In this document: positions 18,625 through 28,700 of the stretch, one piece after another
Position numbering within the stretch: position 1 is the first letter of the stretch
How the letters are laid out: every line of letters starts with the position of its first letter
DNA from: Helicobacter bilis
GTDB lineage: Bacteria; Campylobacterota; Campylobacteria; Campylobacterales; Helicobacteraceae
Reading direction: 5' to 3'
NCBI RefSeq assembly: GCF_001999985.1
Contig: NZ_CP019645.1
Coordinates: 248,001 to 312,000 of the forward strand
Length of the DNA: 64,000 nucleotides
The notes under the pieces: model-generated
Seen by the model: only the letters and a program-made list of their open reading frames with translations
Told to the model about the DNA's origin: nothing
Databases searched by the model: none
Translations under genes and position numbers: made by a program

Positions 18625-19665
18625 ATGAATATTGTTTTTTTAGGCACACCATTATTTGCTAAAGAGATTCTAGAAGGACTTATGAAAAATCACACTATTT
18701 TATCTGTGATAACACAGCCAGACAAGCCCTTTGGTAGAAAAAAGATTCTAAAAGCACCAGAAGTAAAAGAATGTGCTTTAGCAAATAATATCCCTTGCTT
18801 TCAACCTGAAAAAAGCATAGATATTATAGAAATTTTACATAATATAGACACAAAGCAAAAGATTGAAGCCATCATTGTAGTAGCCTATGGCAAGATTCTA
18901 AAAAAAGAGATTGTATCTCGTTATATTTGCCTTAACTTGCATGGGTCTTTACTGCCCCATTATCGTGGTGCAAGTCCCATTCAAACAAGTATTATGAATG
19001 ATTATAAACACTTTGGCTTAAGCGTGATTCACATGAATGAGGGGCTTGATAGTGGCAATATCGCCGCAATACAAGCAATAGAAAAAGACATAGTCGCAAG
19101 GAAAAATGTAGCAGAAGTTTTTCATACATTAGCACCTTATGGAATCTCTTTGCTAGAAAAAGTGCTTAATGATATAAAGCACAATACATTGCAAACTACA
19201 CCACAAAACCACGACATTGCAAGCTATTGCAAAAAGCTTACAAAAAATGATTGCTATTTAGATTTTATAGACTCTTATACTTGCTACTTGCATTTCTTAG
19301 CATTAGGACATATTGGGGTATGGACGAAGTATAAAGATAGCGTTTTAAAGATTAATATGATACAAGATTATGTGTTAGATAACTCTGTGTTAAGCGATTC
19401 TGTTTTACAAGATTCTAGTTTGAAAGATCCTACTTTAAGAGATACTAAACTACAAGATTCTATCCCAAAAGATTCTATGCAAAATAAAGTAGCTAAGCAA
19501 AAAGGCACAATCCTAGCAATAAAACAAAACATGGCATGTATCGCATGTGAAAATGGTGCATTATGGATAGAATCTGTAACACCACAAAATAAATCAAAAA
19601 TGACAATAACAAGCTTTTTGCAATCTCAAAATCTAAAAGTTGGCGATAGTTTGGTGTTTGGATAG
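18625..19665 (+). CDS. fmt: Methionyl-tRNA formyltransferase with a tandem-repeat insertion
   Basis: Formylates initiator Met-tRNA using 10-formyl-THF. The catalytic core is intact: LNLHGSLLPHYRGASPIQ and HMNEGLDSGNI (Asp of the family GxDSG motif). A strong AAGGGGGAATT ribosome site precedes the ATG. The protein has 346 residues, about 40 longer than usual. The excess is in the C-terminal tRNA-binding domain, residues 248-287, a run of eight pentapeptides of the pattern D-S-x-L-x encoded by a 15-bp tandem repeat (19366-19485). The fold on either side (LKINMIQ before, KQKGTILAI after) is normal, so the insertion probably forms a surface loop. Confidence 0.92.
   Translation: MNIVFLGTPLFAKEILEGLMKNHTILSVITQPDKPFGRKKILKAPEVKECALANNIPCFQPEKSIDIIEILHNIDTKQKIEAIIVVAYGKILKKEIVSRYICLNLHGSLLPHYRGASPIQTSIMNDYKHFGLSVIHMNEGLDSGNIAAIQAIEKDIVARKNVAEVFHTLAPYGISLLEKVLNDIKHNTLQTTPQNHDIASYCKKLTKNDCYLDFIDSYTCYLHFLALGHIGVWTKYKDSVLKINMIQDYVLDNSVLSDSVLQDSSLKDPTLRDTKLQDSIPKDSMQNKVAKQKGTILAIKQNMACIACENGALWIESVTPQNKSKMTITSFLQSQNLKVGDSLVFG
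19366..19485 (+). repeat. 15-bp tandem repeat inside fmt, eight units
   Basis: Units of the form GATTCTxxTTTxxAA, all in frame with fmt, the middle four best conserved. Each unit begins with part of the AGATTCTA word that is abundant throughout the window. Confidence 0.85.
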
Positions 19666-19862
19666 TTGTGAATCTTTAGGTGTATTAAAACATGGTGAGA
19701 ACCAGCATTATTGTTGTTTAAATCTCCTTGTAATTTCATAATAAAAAATTTTACAAACAGGTAACCATGAGAGTAATATTTATCCAAAAAATATATTTAA
19801 ATTTGTTGAGTTGTAACAATGGCAATTGGATTTTACTCCAAATTAATCATTTCTTGAAGTTT

Positions 19863-21020
19863 TCAAGTGCTTATCCTTTCCATATGATTATTTTCTTTCA
19901 CTTCATTAATTATGCGATTTGAGACACACTTCCCAATCAAAGCAATATTACGGCTGAATAAATGATTTTCACTTTCCTTTATCCATTGTTGATTAAGTTT
20001 TATTGCCTCAATGCTTTCATCAATACCGATAATTTTTCTCCCTAAATTTAGGGCTTCTTGTAAAAACCCTCCCCCACCACAAAAGCAATCCATAACTTTA
20101 GATTCTGTATTTGATGACATAGCGATAATACGCCTTAGTATTGCTCTATTTTTCTCGGTAGGATACGCTGGATTTTGAGAGTCTTTAAACTCCCAAATAT
20201 CTTGTATCTTTTTGCCTTTGCATTCATCTATATAAACTTTCTTGCGTGGATTATTATTTTTACTCCATTCAATTAGCCCTGCTTCTTGCAACTTGTCAAG
20301 CTCTTTTAGACTATACCTCCAATGTCTGCCATTAGGTGGTTTTATACCATTCCACTCTTGCCCACTCTCTCCATTTTGTGTAATGCCCGGTGCGTGCAGG
20401 GGAATAGTCGTATAATAGCCTTTGCTATCTTGTTTATTAAACCTCTTTTTCAAATCAGATTCTAGCACTTCATCTTTTATCTCATTCCAAATATATTGAC
20501 TACTTTTAGCATAAAACAAAATCATATCTTTGATATTGCCATACGCTTTACGCTTGAAATTCTTAGGATTACATTTTATGCGTGTAATATCATTGATGAA
20601 ATTTTCCCTACCAAAGACTTCATCACAAAGTATCTTAACATAATGCCCCATTTTACTATCAATATGCAAATACAAACTTCCTTTTTCGCTCATTAGTTCC
20701 CTAATCCAAACAAGACGACAATATAAAAACTCTAAATAAGATTCTAAACTAAATTTATCTTTATAAGCGATTTTAGAATCTTTTTCCGCACTCATTGTGC
20801 TACCGAGTTTAAAAATATTATTTGTGCCAAAAGGCGGGTCAATATAGACTAAATCAATGCTTTTTTTATAATTTAGCTCTTGTACTAAAAATCGCATAGC
20901 ATTTAAATTATCATCATAAATAAGTAAATTATCCGCATTAAAATTACCACTTAATCTATACTTATAGGTATCTTGCAAAATGCTTTTAGAATCTGGCAAT
21001 TTTTGAAACACTTCTATCAT
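19863..21020 (-). CDS. Type II DNA methyltransferase (amino-methylating, beta class order)
   Basis: A 385-residue modification methylase. Motif IV is VYIDPPFGTNN (about residue 76-86), a target-recognition stretch follows, and motif I, DCFCGGGGFLQEALN.., lies near residue 318, with IIGIDES after it. The order IV - TRD - I is that of beta-class N6-adenine/N4-cytosine methylases. It starts 8 bases after the endonuclease gene and is the last gene of a three-gene operon. The recognition sequence cannot be read from the protein. Confidence 0.88.
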   Translation of the reverse strand: MIEVFQKLPDSKSILQDTYKYRLSGNFNADNLLIYDDNLNAMRFLVQELNYKKSIDLVYIDPPFGTNNIFKLGSTMSAEKDSKIAYKDKFSLESYLEFLYCRLVWIRELMSEKGSLYLHIDSKMGHYVKILCDEVFGRENFINDITRIKCNPKNFKRKAYGNIKDMILFYAKSSQYIWNEIKDEVLESDLKKRFNKQDSKGYYTTIPLHAPGITQNGESGQEWNGIKPPNGRHWRYSLKELDKLQEAGLIEWSKNNNPRKKVYIDECKGKKIQDIWEFKDSQNPAYPTEKNRAILRRIIAMSSNTESKVMDCFCGGGGFLQEALNLGRKIIGIDESIEAIKLNQQWIKESENHLFSRNIALIGKCVSNRIINEVKENNHMERIST

Positions 21021-21028
21021 ACCACCAC

Positions 21029-21814
21029 CTACAAAGAATACAAAAAATCGCGTAAAAGCAAAGCAGATAAAATGTTTTCATCGCCATATTTTTGACACAA
21101 CATAGCATTCATTTTGCTTTTATTTTGGATATAGCATACTCCATCTAAAATAGCAATTTTTACAACATTTTCTTTTAAAGGACATTTTAAAAGCTGCAAG
21201 GCATCTTCAAGTTGGGCGTTTTGATGTCCCCCAAAATCTGTTAAAAACTTTGCTTCACTTATGATAATCTTTCCATTAAATCGTGCAATAAAATCAAGTC
21301 CTTTTTCTCTCTCATAACCTAAATATTCTTTTGCATAATGTTTCATCACAGAATCAGAAGCATTTAAAATCGCATTATCTCTTGTATGTAAAAAATCATT
21401 GATACTAACAGATTCTAATCCCAAAGCCCCACTATTTACCCAACGCTTAAAAAGAGGACCAATTTGCCTGTTAGTTTCTTTTGGTTGTGAAAGATTTTCA
21501 TAAATTTTATTTAGCCCCATTTCTTTTAATCGCCCACAGATTCTAGCAATTGTCAGTGGATTTCTCTCAATCGCACTTTTATTGCGTCTCAAATAAGCAA
21601 TATAAGAATCTTTGATGGGGAAAAGTTCAAAATCAAGCAAAGATTCTATGATTTCATTTTGTTTATTTTCAGCAAAAGCCTGTTCAAATCTTTGCCATTT
21701 TGTAGAATCTATCTCTCTAATATTATCTGGCGACATAGGATACACTCTAAAAAGCTGGTCTAAATAATCTCTTTGATTAGCAAGGACTATGCTTTGATTT
21801 AGAAAATAATTCAT
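21029..21814 (-). CDS. Type II restriction endonuclease
   Basis: A 261-residue protein between the methylase and an unknown gene. Its C-terminal third holds a PD-(D/E)xK nuclease core: KGLDFIARFNGKIIISEAKF gives the Asp and the E-A-K pair. The N-terminal two thirds is helical (IREIDSTKWQRFEQAF, SAIERNPLTIARICGRLKEMG) and probably contains the recognition part. The position directly before a cognate methylase supports the role. The start at 21814 lies 10 bases after the upstream gene. Specificity unknown. Confidence 0.75.
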   Translation of the reverse strand: MNYFLNQSIVLANQRDYLDQLFRVYPMSPDNIREIDSTKWQRFEQAFAENKQNEIIESLLDFELFPIKDSYIAYLRRNKSAIERNPLTIARICGRLKEMGLNKIYENLSQPKETNRQIGPLFKRWVNSGALGLESVSINDFLHTRDNAILNASDSVMKHYAKEYLGYEREKGLDFIARFNGKIIISEAKFLTDFGGHQNAQLEDALQLLKCPLKENVVKIAILDGVCYIQNKSKMNAMLCQKYGDENILSALLLRDFLYSL

Positions 21815-21824
21815 TCGGTAAGTC

Positions 21825-22412
21825 CTAAAATTTGATTTTATAATGGTTTAGTATGTATATAAGCTTTTTTCTTTTATGAATATCATTAGTAGTGACTATG
21901 GTATAGCCTTGATTTCTAACTGCTTGTAATATATGTGAGGATAGTTTTAATTTTTTTTGTAAAAAATCAAAATGATCTTTTTGCATATTTGCTCGTCTTA
22001 AAGTCCAAAAGAAAACTTCATCGCCCTTTTTACTATTATTAGCCATTTGCTTAAAATCTTGGTGATTATAACTTGACTTTTTCAGTTCTGTATTTTGTAT
22101 CTTATCTCGCATAACATCATAAAAATTTTGCAAACTTTCATCTTTTTTAATTTGTTCTAAAATTGCTAACGGAGTCTCTTCAAGATATGGATTTTTTGTC
22201 ACCAAAGTTTCAATATCTAGTTTTGCAAAATACACATAATCACCATAACTTAAAATAAGAAAAAGATTACAAGTAATTTCATCATATTCATCAAAATATA
22301 AAGCTACTTTTATACCATTGTATTGGTATGTCAGCTTAAGACAATCTGACGCATTGAAACATTTTTGCATTTTGCACTGCTGTGATAGTTTGTTTCTTAG
22401 ATAGTTATCCAT
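21825..22412 (-). CDS. Unknown first gene of the restriction-modification operon
   Basis: A 195-residue protein that I do not recognise. It has no signal or membrane segment; Cys residues cluster at the start (QCKMQKCFNASDC), strands follow (GIKVALYFDEYDEITCNLFLILSYGDYVYFAKLD), and a C-terminal block TIVTTNDIHKRKKLIYILN could bind nucleic acid. I chose ATG 22412, which has AGGAGA four bases upstream, over the GTG at 22430 that overlaps guaA. It precedes the endonuclease by 10 bases. Candidates are an accessory restriction subunit or a controller, but it lacks a visible helix-turn-helix. Confidence 0.65.
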   Translation of the reverse strand: MDNYLRNKLSQQCKMQKCFNASDCLKLTYQYNGIKVALYFDEYDEITCNLFLILSYGDYVYFAKLDIETLVTKNPYLEETPLAILEQIKKDESLQNFYDVMRDKIQNTELKKSSYNHQDFKQMANNSKKGDEVFFWTLRRANMQKDHFDFLQKKLKLSSHILQAVRNQGYTIVTTNDIHKRKKLIYILNHYKIKF

Positions 22413-22420
22413 AATCTCTC

Positions 22421-25400
22421 CTATTCCCACTCAATAGTCCCCGGGGGTTTTGAGGTGATGTCATACACTACGCGATTAATCCCTGCTACTTCGTTGATTA
22501 TGCGATTTGAAACGCTCTCTAAAAATGCGTGGGGTAAGTGTGAGAAACTCGCTGTCATTCCGTCCATTGCTTCTACTGCTCTTACACAAATAGTATTATC
22601 ATAAGTGCGGTTATCGCCCATTACGCCCACACTTCGCACATTTAAAAGCACACAAAATGCCTGCCATACAGAATCATACAAGCCCCATTTATGTAGCTCT
22701 TCTATGAAAATAGAATCTGCTTCTTTCAAAAGCTCTAAATCCGCCGCATTCACCTCGCCCATAATGCGTATGGCAAGTCCGGGTCCAGGGAAAGGGTGTC
22801 GCATAAGCATAGATTCTGGCATTCCTAATTCTCTGCCTAACGCCCTTACCTCGTCCTTAAACAGCTCTCTTAAAGGCTCGATTAACTCAAATTTCATCCA
22901 TTCAGGCAATCCGCCGACATTATGGTGGCTTTTTATCGTTTTGCTAGGACCTTTCACGCTCACAGATTCAATCACATCTGGGTAGAGTGTGCCTTGTGCT
23001 AGGAATTTTATCTCGCCTTTTGTGTTGTGCTTTTTAGCTTCAGCTTCAAAGACTTCTATGAAGGTTTCGCCGATGATTTTTCGCTTCTTTTCTGGATCTG
23101 TTACGCCCTTTAATCGCCCTAAAAATAGCTCCCTAGCGTCCGCTACAATCAAAGGCACTTTTAAGTTTTCCTTAAACATCGCTTCTACCGCTTCTCTCTC
23201 CCCCTTTCTTAAAAGTCCGGTATCGACAAAAACAGGGATAAGATTCTCCCCTATGGCACGATATAAAAGCGTAGCAACGACACTAGAATCTACTCCACCA
23301 CTCACCGCACACAAAACCTTAGAAAAAGGCTTGTCTTTTAGCGATAAATCACCGCAACTCGTTTCTGCTGCGTCTAGCGGCGTATTGTCATTATACGCCT
23401 CATTCGCAGAATCTCTTTGCGGCAATTTCTCATCTAAAATACTTCGCCTTAATGTATCGTTACACTCTTGCAATCCTTCCGCATTAGATTCTAACCCCCC
23501 TTGTATTATCTTAGAATATCCAAGCACCTTTTCCCTTAGCTTCACAATCTCACTTTGCGCAAAATTCCGCATATTCCAGCTTGTATCCGCCCCACAAATC
23601 CCAACAGCAAAATTTTTTAGAATCTCCCCACCGCATTCACTATGCACCACTTCTGGGTGAAACTGCAAAGCATATACTTGTCGTTTAAAATCTGCAATAG
23701 CACAATAATGCGTATTTCCACTTTTAGCAAGTTCTACAAATCCATTAGGCAACGATTCCACCTTATCAGCGTGGCTCATCCACACGATAGAATCTTGCTT
23801 CACATTAGCAAATAATGCTATCTTGTTATTCTTATTTTCTACATTATTATGAGTATTACCCCTTAGCGTTGAATATGTGCTTATACGCAAAGATTCTCTA
23901 TCGCAATATAGGGAATCTTGCAATAAAAATGAACGCAATGAAAGTTTCAGCTTATCTTTTGTAACCCCATAAATAAAGCAGGGCAATTCTGTATTATGAT
24001 AGTTATACACGAGATTTTTATCTGTATTTGATATTTCATTTTCAAGGTGTTTAAAGTGAGTGTCATCACCGCTTTTAATAAAGCCCAGATACTCATATAA
24101 TAGCCCTGCTTCATCTTGCTCTAAAAGGCAAGGTAGCGTAATTGTCTCACTCTCATTTGTATGCAATAATGCTTGTAATAATGCTATACCCTCTTTTTCC
24201 AATCTTGCCTTATTCGTGCATAAAAATATCTCTACAAAGCTATTTTTATCTGCTTTATCATATACGACTAAAAAGCCTAATGCTTCATTTTCTTTCGCAT
24301 TCTCTTCTATACTTTCAATCACCAAGCATTGATGACATTTTGAGAGAATGTCTTGCATATTTTTACCACTACTAATGATTGCTTCTTGTGATACATGCGT
24401 ATGCGTTTTTGCAAAGTATTCTTGCCATAACGCACTTAAATCTAGCACTTCTTTAGAATCTAGCGTATTCAATGAATTAATTTTTAGATTTAATCTGCTA
24501 AGATTTTTTTGCAAAGATTCTAGAGATTCCATAGAATCTGTGTAGCTATATTTTGTATAAGAGAGTGGATTTATCCTACTTGTAGCACAAAACTCTATGT
24601 ATTTTGTATTGCTATTTTCATCAGTTACAATCCCCATTTTTTCCATGCCAATTCTCTTTGCTACATTTTGTGCAGCAATATCTTCTTCCCTACATAGCGA
24701 ATACATCTCTTTTACACGCAAATGCTTAAAGGCATATTCTTTACATGCAAGGGCTACTTCAATAGCATAGCCTTTATGCAAATGGTCTTTATGCAATACA
24801 TACTGCATTTCAAGATATTTTGTATAATGAAGTCCTGCAAGTCCAATCACACTGCCATTATTTTTATCAGCGATAACCCACCAGCCAACGCCAAATCGAT
24901 CTATACTGCTTTGTTCTCTCTCTATCCAAGTCTGCACTTCCTCTTCGCTTAATGCACCATTGAAAGATTGCATAGTCTCTTTATCTTGCAAGATTGCCCT
25001 AAGCATAGGATAATCTAAGTCTTTGTAAGGACGCAATATCGTGCGGTTTGTCTCAAGGCTAAAATGCGTTGTATTTGTATTTTTGATTCTATATACAAGC
25101 CGCTGCATTTCTCTGCCACGATAAGTCCAAGTCGTCTCTCCAAGCAAATATGCTTGTAGTTTCTTTGCTACCGCCTTTGACGCTTCACTATCTTCTTTAA
25201 TAAGCAAGTATAGCTCTTTTGCTTTCAATACGCTAAAAGCATAGTGCTTACACCCAAGTGCCACTTCAGCACCATAGCCTTTTTTCCAATGGCTTTTTGC
25301 GATGATATAGGTCATGCCAAGCACTTTTTTATCATTATAGGTTTGCAAACTAAGTCCTGCTTGTCCTATCATTGCCCCGCTTTCTTTCTCTATCACAGCC

Positions 25401-27466
25401 CAAAGCCCAAAGCCAAACTTTTTGTATCTCTCTAACTGCGTGTTAAGCCACTCTTGCACACTTGAATCATTAAAGTTATACTCCCATGAACTCATTACTT
25501 TATGATCAAGCAGCATAGCATTAAGCCCTGCTGTATCACTTTTACGCATAGCCCTTATTATAAGTCTTTCTGTCTCAAATAAAGGCATATCATAGCTAAG
25601 ATTAAAAGAACGCATGAGTAACGCACTACTTGCCTTAAAATGCACGAGCGCTAAATCCCTATTATGTGAATCTCTAGGGCTTCTGCCAAAGATAGCAAAG
25701 CCTAGTGTATGATAGAATGCGATTGCATCAGTATTTGCTTCATTACAATCAACTAGAATGTAATCATAATCGCCTAAGCCAGATTCTAAAGCCTTTGCTA
25801 TCAATGCTTTTCCAACACCTTTTTTAAACGCACTAGGGGTTATAAATAGGGCTTCAATCTTATTGCCTCGCAACGCAATAAAGCCTAGCTTTTTGTCGTA
25901 ATCGCTTGCTACAATAATATGCGTAGAATCTAGATTCCCAACCACTTGGGCGGGTGCAGGGCTTTGGGGTGCAAAATGTATAGAATCTAGATTCTCTACC
26001 AAATCTGGGTGGGTGCAGGGTTTAGGGTGCGTTATTTTGGAATCTAGATTCTTGTTTGACTGCGTTGTCTCTTTGCCACTTTTGCAGGAGTTTGATATTG
26101 CAACTGCGTCATTATCGTCTAGATAACTCCTTGTTGCAATATCTACACAACCTGCAAAATTGCCTAAAGATACTTCCGCAGAACCACCTTTTGTACGTTT
26201 TGTAGAATCTAGATTCTGTGTCAAACTAGATTCCAAACAAACAGAATCTAAAAGATTCTCCATATCATTTGCAATCTCATCAATATCCTTTGCTTTCAAA
26301 AAATGATGGGTTGCATGCACAGAATCTCTCCATATCTTTAAAAGCTCATCTTTTGTATCGGCACTCATAGGATTATTTTTTGTATAACTTGCAAACTCAA
26401 GCAAGACTTTTTTAGAATCATTTGCATTTAAATCTAGCCCCATATAATCACTTGCTTTTAGCATATAGACAAAATGTGCTATATCTTTATTATCAAAAGT
26501 TTTATTGCTTTTACCTATGATACGCATTTCAAGTCGCTTTGCTAGATTCTGCGGGGCGATATTATCCGTTTTTATAAGGCTTATAAGCAGGGGCAAACCT
26601 AGCTCTTTAAACGCATATTCCATACACATTTTAGCCGCCTTACTTGCCAAACCTTTATGCCAATGACTTTTTTTAAAGATATAGCCTAATTCAGGTAATA
26701 ATGGTGCTTTAGAATCTAGCAAGGTTTGCATAGCATGTTGTGTTGCACGGTTTAAATAGTCTGTATTACTCAAACTCGCCTTAATTGTGTCATAAAGATT
26801 AGAATCTTGCACACTCTGCCATGTAATGCCACACTGCCCTACTATCTCATTGCTACTTTTTTCAACAACTGCAAATAAGCCAAAGCCATACTTTCTATAT
26901 GACTGCATTTGCTTATCTAGCCATTCTTTTGCCTCTTGTTTGCTTAAAGCCCTGCCCCATGCACTCATCACTTCAGAATCTAAAAGCATAGATTCTACAT
27001 CCTCTAAATCACTTGAGACAAACTCTCGCAAAATGAGAGTATCGCTTGTTATTTGCTTTATATTATTGCTTTCCATGTTGTTTGTATGTGTGCTATGAGA
27101 TTCCATATCATAAGTTGTAGAATCTCCATTTAGAATCGTTAAAACCGCCCTACCAAACTCTTGCGCTTCAGCCTTTACTACACTCCCACCAAAAAAGTGT
27201 GCGATATACTGCATACCATAGCAAATCCCAAGTATAGGAATATTTAAATCAAAGATTCTAGAATCTGGTTTATATGCCCCTTCTTCATACACACTTGCTG
27301 GACCGCCACTTAAAATGATACCTTTAGGCTTTTTTGCCTTAATAGAATCTAGTGTTTCAAAATAGGGGACAATCTCTGTATAAATGCCATATTCACGCAA
27401 TCTTCTTGCAATAAGCTGTGTATATTGAGAACCAAAATCAAGGACTAAAATCTGCGGATTATTCAT
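22421..27466 (-). CDS. guaA: GMP synthase (glutamine-hydrolysing) with an internal array of GNAT domains
   Basis: Converts XMP to GMP with glutamine and ATP. Usual GuaA is about 510 residues; this frame has 1681 without a stop. Residues 1-111 are the first part of the class I amidotransferase with Cys82 in GICYG. Residues 1226-1316 are its second part, with WMSHADKV, and His1270/Glu1272 in QFHPEV. The ATP pyrophosphatase follows (SGGVDSS at 1389-1395) and the dimerisation domain ([12 protein letters not shown] near 1556, ending KPPGTIEWE). Residues about 112-1225 are foreign to GuaA: acetyltransferase-like modules near 140-337, 350-612 (itself interrupted), 626-793, 801-960 and a degenerate one near 1003-1140. 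A further linker of about 60 residues lies at 1317-1378. AAAGGAGATATT before ATG 27466 is a strong ribosome site. No second guaA is in the window. Whether the insert is retained, processed or functional is unknown. Confidence 0.93.
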   Translation of the reverse strand: MNNPQILVLDFGSQYTQLIARRLREYGIYTEIVPYFETLDSIKAKKPKGIILSGGPASVYEEGAYKPDSRIFDLNIPILGICYGMQYIAHFFGGSVVKAEAQEFGRAVLTILNGDSTTYDMESHSTHTNNMESNNIKQITSDTLILREFVSSDLEDVESMLLDSEVMSAWGRALSKQEAKEWLDKQMQSYRKYGFGLFAVVEKSSNEIVGQCGITWQSVQDSNLYDTIKASLSNTDYLNRATQHAMQTLLDSKAPLLPELGYIFKKSHWHKGLASKAAKMCMEYAFKELGLPLLISLIKTDNIAPQNLAKRLEMRIIGKSNKTFDNKDIAHFVYMLKASDYMGLDLNANDSKKVLLEFASYTKNNPMSADTKDELLKIWRDSVHATHHFLKAKDIDEIANDMENLLDSVCLESSLTQNLDSTKRTKGGSAEVSLGNFAGCVDIATRSYLDDNDAVAISNSCKSGKETTQSNKNLDSKITHPKPCTHPDLVENLDSIHFAPQSPAPAQVVGNLDSTHIIVASDYDKKLGFIALRGNKIEALFITPSAFKKGVGKALIAKALESGLGDYDYILVDCNEANTDAIAFYHTLGFAIFGRSPRDSHNRDLALVHFKASSALLMRSFNLSYDMPLFETERLIIRAMRKSDTAGLNAMLLDHKVMSSWEYNFNDSSVQEWLNTQLERYKKFGFGLWAVIEKESGAMIGQAGLSLQTYNDKKVLGMTYIIAKSHWKKGYGAEVALGCKHYAFSVLKAKELYLLIKEDSEASKAVAKKLQAYLLGETTWTYRGREMQRLVYRIKNTNTTHFSLETNRTILRPYKDLDYPMLRAILQDKETMQSFNGALSEEEVQTWIEREQSSIDRFGVGWWVIADKNNGSVIGLAGLHYTKYLEMQYVLHKDHLHKGYAIEVALACKEYAFKHLRVKEMYSLCREEDIAAQNVAKRIGMEKMGIVTDENSNTKYIEFCATSRINPLSYTKYSYTDSMESLESLQKNLSRLNLKINSLNTLDSKEVLDLSALWQEYFAKTHTHVSQEAIISSGKNMQDILSKCHQCLVIESIEENAKENEALGFLVVYDKADKNSFVEIFLCTNKARLEKEGIALLQALLHTNESETITLPCLLEQDEAGLLYEYLGFIKSGDDTHFKHLENEISNTDKNLVYNYHNTELPCFIYGVTKDKLKLSLRSFLLQDSLYCDRESLRISTYSTLRGNTHNNVENKNNKIALFANVKQDSIVWMSHADKVESLPNGFVELAKSGNTHYCAIADFKRQVYALQFHPEVVHSECGGEILKNFAVGICGADTSWNMRNFAQSEIVKLREKVLGYSKIIQGGLESNAEGLQECNDTLRRSILDEKLPQRDSANEAYNDNTPLDAAETSCGDLSLKDKPFSKVLCAVSGGVDSSVVATLLYRAIGENLIPVFVDTGLLRKGEREAVEAMFKENLKVPLIVADARELFLGRLKGVTDPEKKRKIIGETFIEVFEAEAKKHNTKGEIKFLAQGTLYPDVIESVSVKGPSKTIKSHHNVGGLPEWMKFELIEPLRELFKDEVRALGRELGMPESMLMRHPFPGPGLAIRIMGEVNAADLELLKEADSIFIEELHKWGLYDSVWQAFCVLLNVRSVGVMGDNRTYDNTICVRAVEAMDGMTASFSHLPHAFLESVSNRIINEVAGINRVVYDITSKPPGTIEWE
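25939..25977. repeat. Repeat family C, copy 1 inside guaA
   Basis: Contains ACTTGGGCGGGTGCAGGGCT, matching the thiE copy at 33185-33221. On the coding strand it gives the [11 protein letters not shown] stretch. Confidence 0.6.
26000..26032. repeat. Repeat family C, copy 2 inside guaA
   Basis: Contains AATCTGGGTGGGTGCAGGGT; the coding strand gives [11 protein letters not shown]. Flanked on both sides by TAGAATCTAGATTCT words. Confidence 0.6.
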
Positions 27467-27790
27467 AATATCTCCTTTTATACTATATAACTAACTATAA
27501 CTTAAAGAGTCTTATTTAACTAGATTATATCAAAAAAAATAAAAAATAAGTTATGATGAGTTTGTGTGAAATATCTTTAAAAAAACATACACTTGTTAAG
27601 AAAAAATATAAAATGAAGTTGATTTTATAATACAACCATGACAACAATAAAAAACACTAGAATATACACTTAAAACAACAAAGCTTTATTTTCAACAAAA
27701 CTATACGAAAAAAACAAAAAAGTATAGCCCTTAAAAATGCTAAATAAACGAGGCATATTTGTAAAATGAGATTCTATATTTTACTAGAAT
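27467..27790. other. AT-rich intergenic region upstream of guaA
   Basis: No gene. It is very AT-rich with runs of A. It should hold the guaA promoter and the end of the lpxC transcript, but no single promoter match stands out. Confidence 0.4.
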
Positions 27791-28690
27791 CTAAGCCTTT
27801 ACTTTTGCGGGGACATAGGCTTTTTGTGTGTCTTTTACCTTGTCTTGTAAATCTACAATGCTATACGCATGGGCTGCGCTTAAAAGCTTTTTTGTTAAAA
27901 AGTGATTGAGCTTATGGCTACCTGCAAAAGAGATATATCCACCAATGACTGGCATACCAAGCAGGGACATATCACCGATTGCATCAAGAATCTTATGCCT
28001 TACAAACTCATCTTTATATCGCAGTCCTTCAGCATTCATAATGCCCTTTTCATCAAGCACAATGCAATTATCAAAGCTACCGCCAAGCCCTAAGCCCATA
28101 GCTCTAAGCTGATTGACTTCCTGTAAAAAACCAAAAGTCCTAGCCCTTGCTATCTCTTCTTTATATTTTTGTGTGCTAAACTCAAACTTATAGCTTTGCT
28201 CCCTTATAGCTTGATGTGGGAATTTAATCGTAAAATCAAAGGTTATAGCATCACTTGGCTCAAGTCGCACAAATTTACCACCCTCTTCTACCTCAACGAC
28301 TTCTTTAATCTCAATAGCCTTTTTTGGTTTATCTAGCTCTTGTATCCCAGCCTCTTCTAATAACATGCAGAATCCTATGCTTGATCCGTCCATAATAGGC
28401 ACTTCCTCATTATCAAGGATAATGCGTATATTGTCGATACCATAGGCATGTATGCTAGAGAGTAAATGCTCGATTGTAGAGACTTTTGCCCCATTTTTAC
28501 CAATAACTGTTGCCATAGTCGTATCAATCACATTTTCTATCTTAAGCGGTATGCTAACCCCCATATCACTACGATAAAAGACAATGCCACTATCACTTGG
28601 CAATGGCTCTAATATCATTTTCACCGGCACACCTTTATGCAGTCCAATGCCTACAAGCTCCACTTTTTTTGCTATCGTTCTTTGTTTCAT
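27791..28690 (-). CDS. lpxC: UDP-3-O-acyl-N-acetylglucosamine deacetylase
   Basis: Zinc amidase, the committed step of lipid A synthesis in the cytoplasm. Family features: STIEHLLSS with the zinc His, [14 protein letters not shown] with zinc His/Asp, and GSHKLNH with the catalytic His. Length 299 is normal. I chose ATG 28690 ([14 protein letters not shown]) over the open frame from 28732 because AAAAGGATAAAT precedes it and the longer start would run into minC. It follows minC by 10 bases, an arrangement also seen in other Helicobacter. Confidence 0.95.
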   Translation of the reverse strand: MKQRTIAKKVELVGIGLHKGVPVKMILEPLPSDSGIVFYRSDMGVSIPLKIENVIDTTMATVIGKNGAKVSTIEHLLSSIHAYGIDNIRIILDNEEVPIMDGSSIGFCMLLEEAGIQELDKPKKAIEIKEVVEVEEGGKFVRLEPSDAITFDFTIKFPHQAIREQSYKFEFSTQKYKEEIARARTFGFLQEVNQLRAMGLGLGGSFDNCIVLDEKGIMNAEGLRYKDEFVRHKILDAIGDMSLLGMPVIGGYISFAGSHKLNHFLTKKLLSAAHAYSIVDLQDKVKDTQKAYVPAKVKA

Positions 28691-28700
28691 ATTTATCCTT

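Larger units (their letters stand above)
23794..27133 (-). other. GNAT-array insertion within guaA
   Basis: Boundaries are approximate, from loss and return of GuaA similarity. Module 1 (27049-26456): TLILREF start, [10 protein letters not shown] acetyl-CoA loop, and its own 40-residue insert. Module 2 (26419-25631): [18 protein letters not shown], then a 110-residue repeat-rich stretch, then [14 protein letters not shown] and FYHTLGF. Module 3 (25591-25088): [20 protein letters not shown]. Module 4 (25066-24587): [20 protein letters not shown]. Module 5 (24460-24047): [13 protein letters not shown] and YLGFIKSGD, without a clear acetyl-CoA loop. Modules 1, 3 and 4 resemble each other (RimJ/RimL-like), which suggests internal duplication. 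Confidence 0.75.

Noticed and set aside
19366-19485. A CRISPR array
   Set aside because: Units are 15 bp without spacers, in frame within fmt; no cas genes are in the window.
22989-23660. Long plus-strand open frames opposite guaA
   Set aside because: They mirror the coding strand of a well-supported gene (codon-usage shadow), with no ribosome sites and no domains.
22421-27466. An intein in guaA
   Set aside because: The insert starts without Cys/Ser at the junction, ends without His-Asn before Cys/Ser/Thr, and its content is acetyltransferase-like with no Hint or homing-endonuclease motifs.
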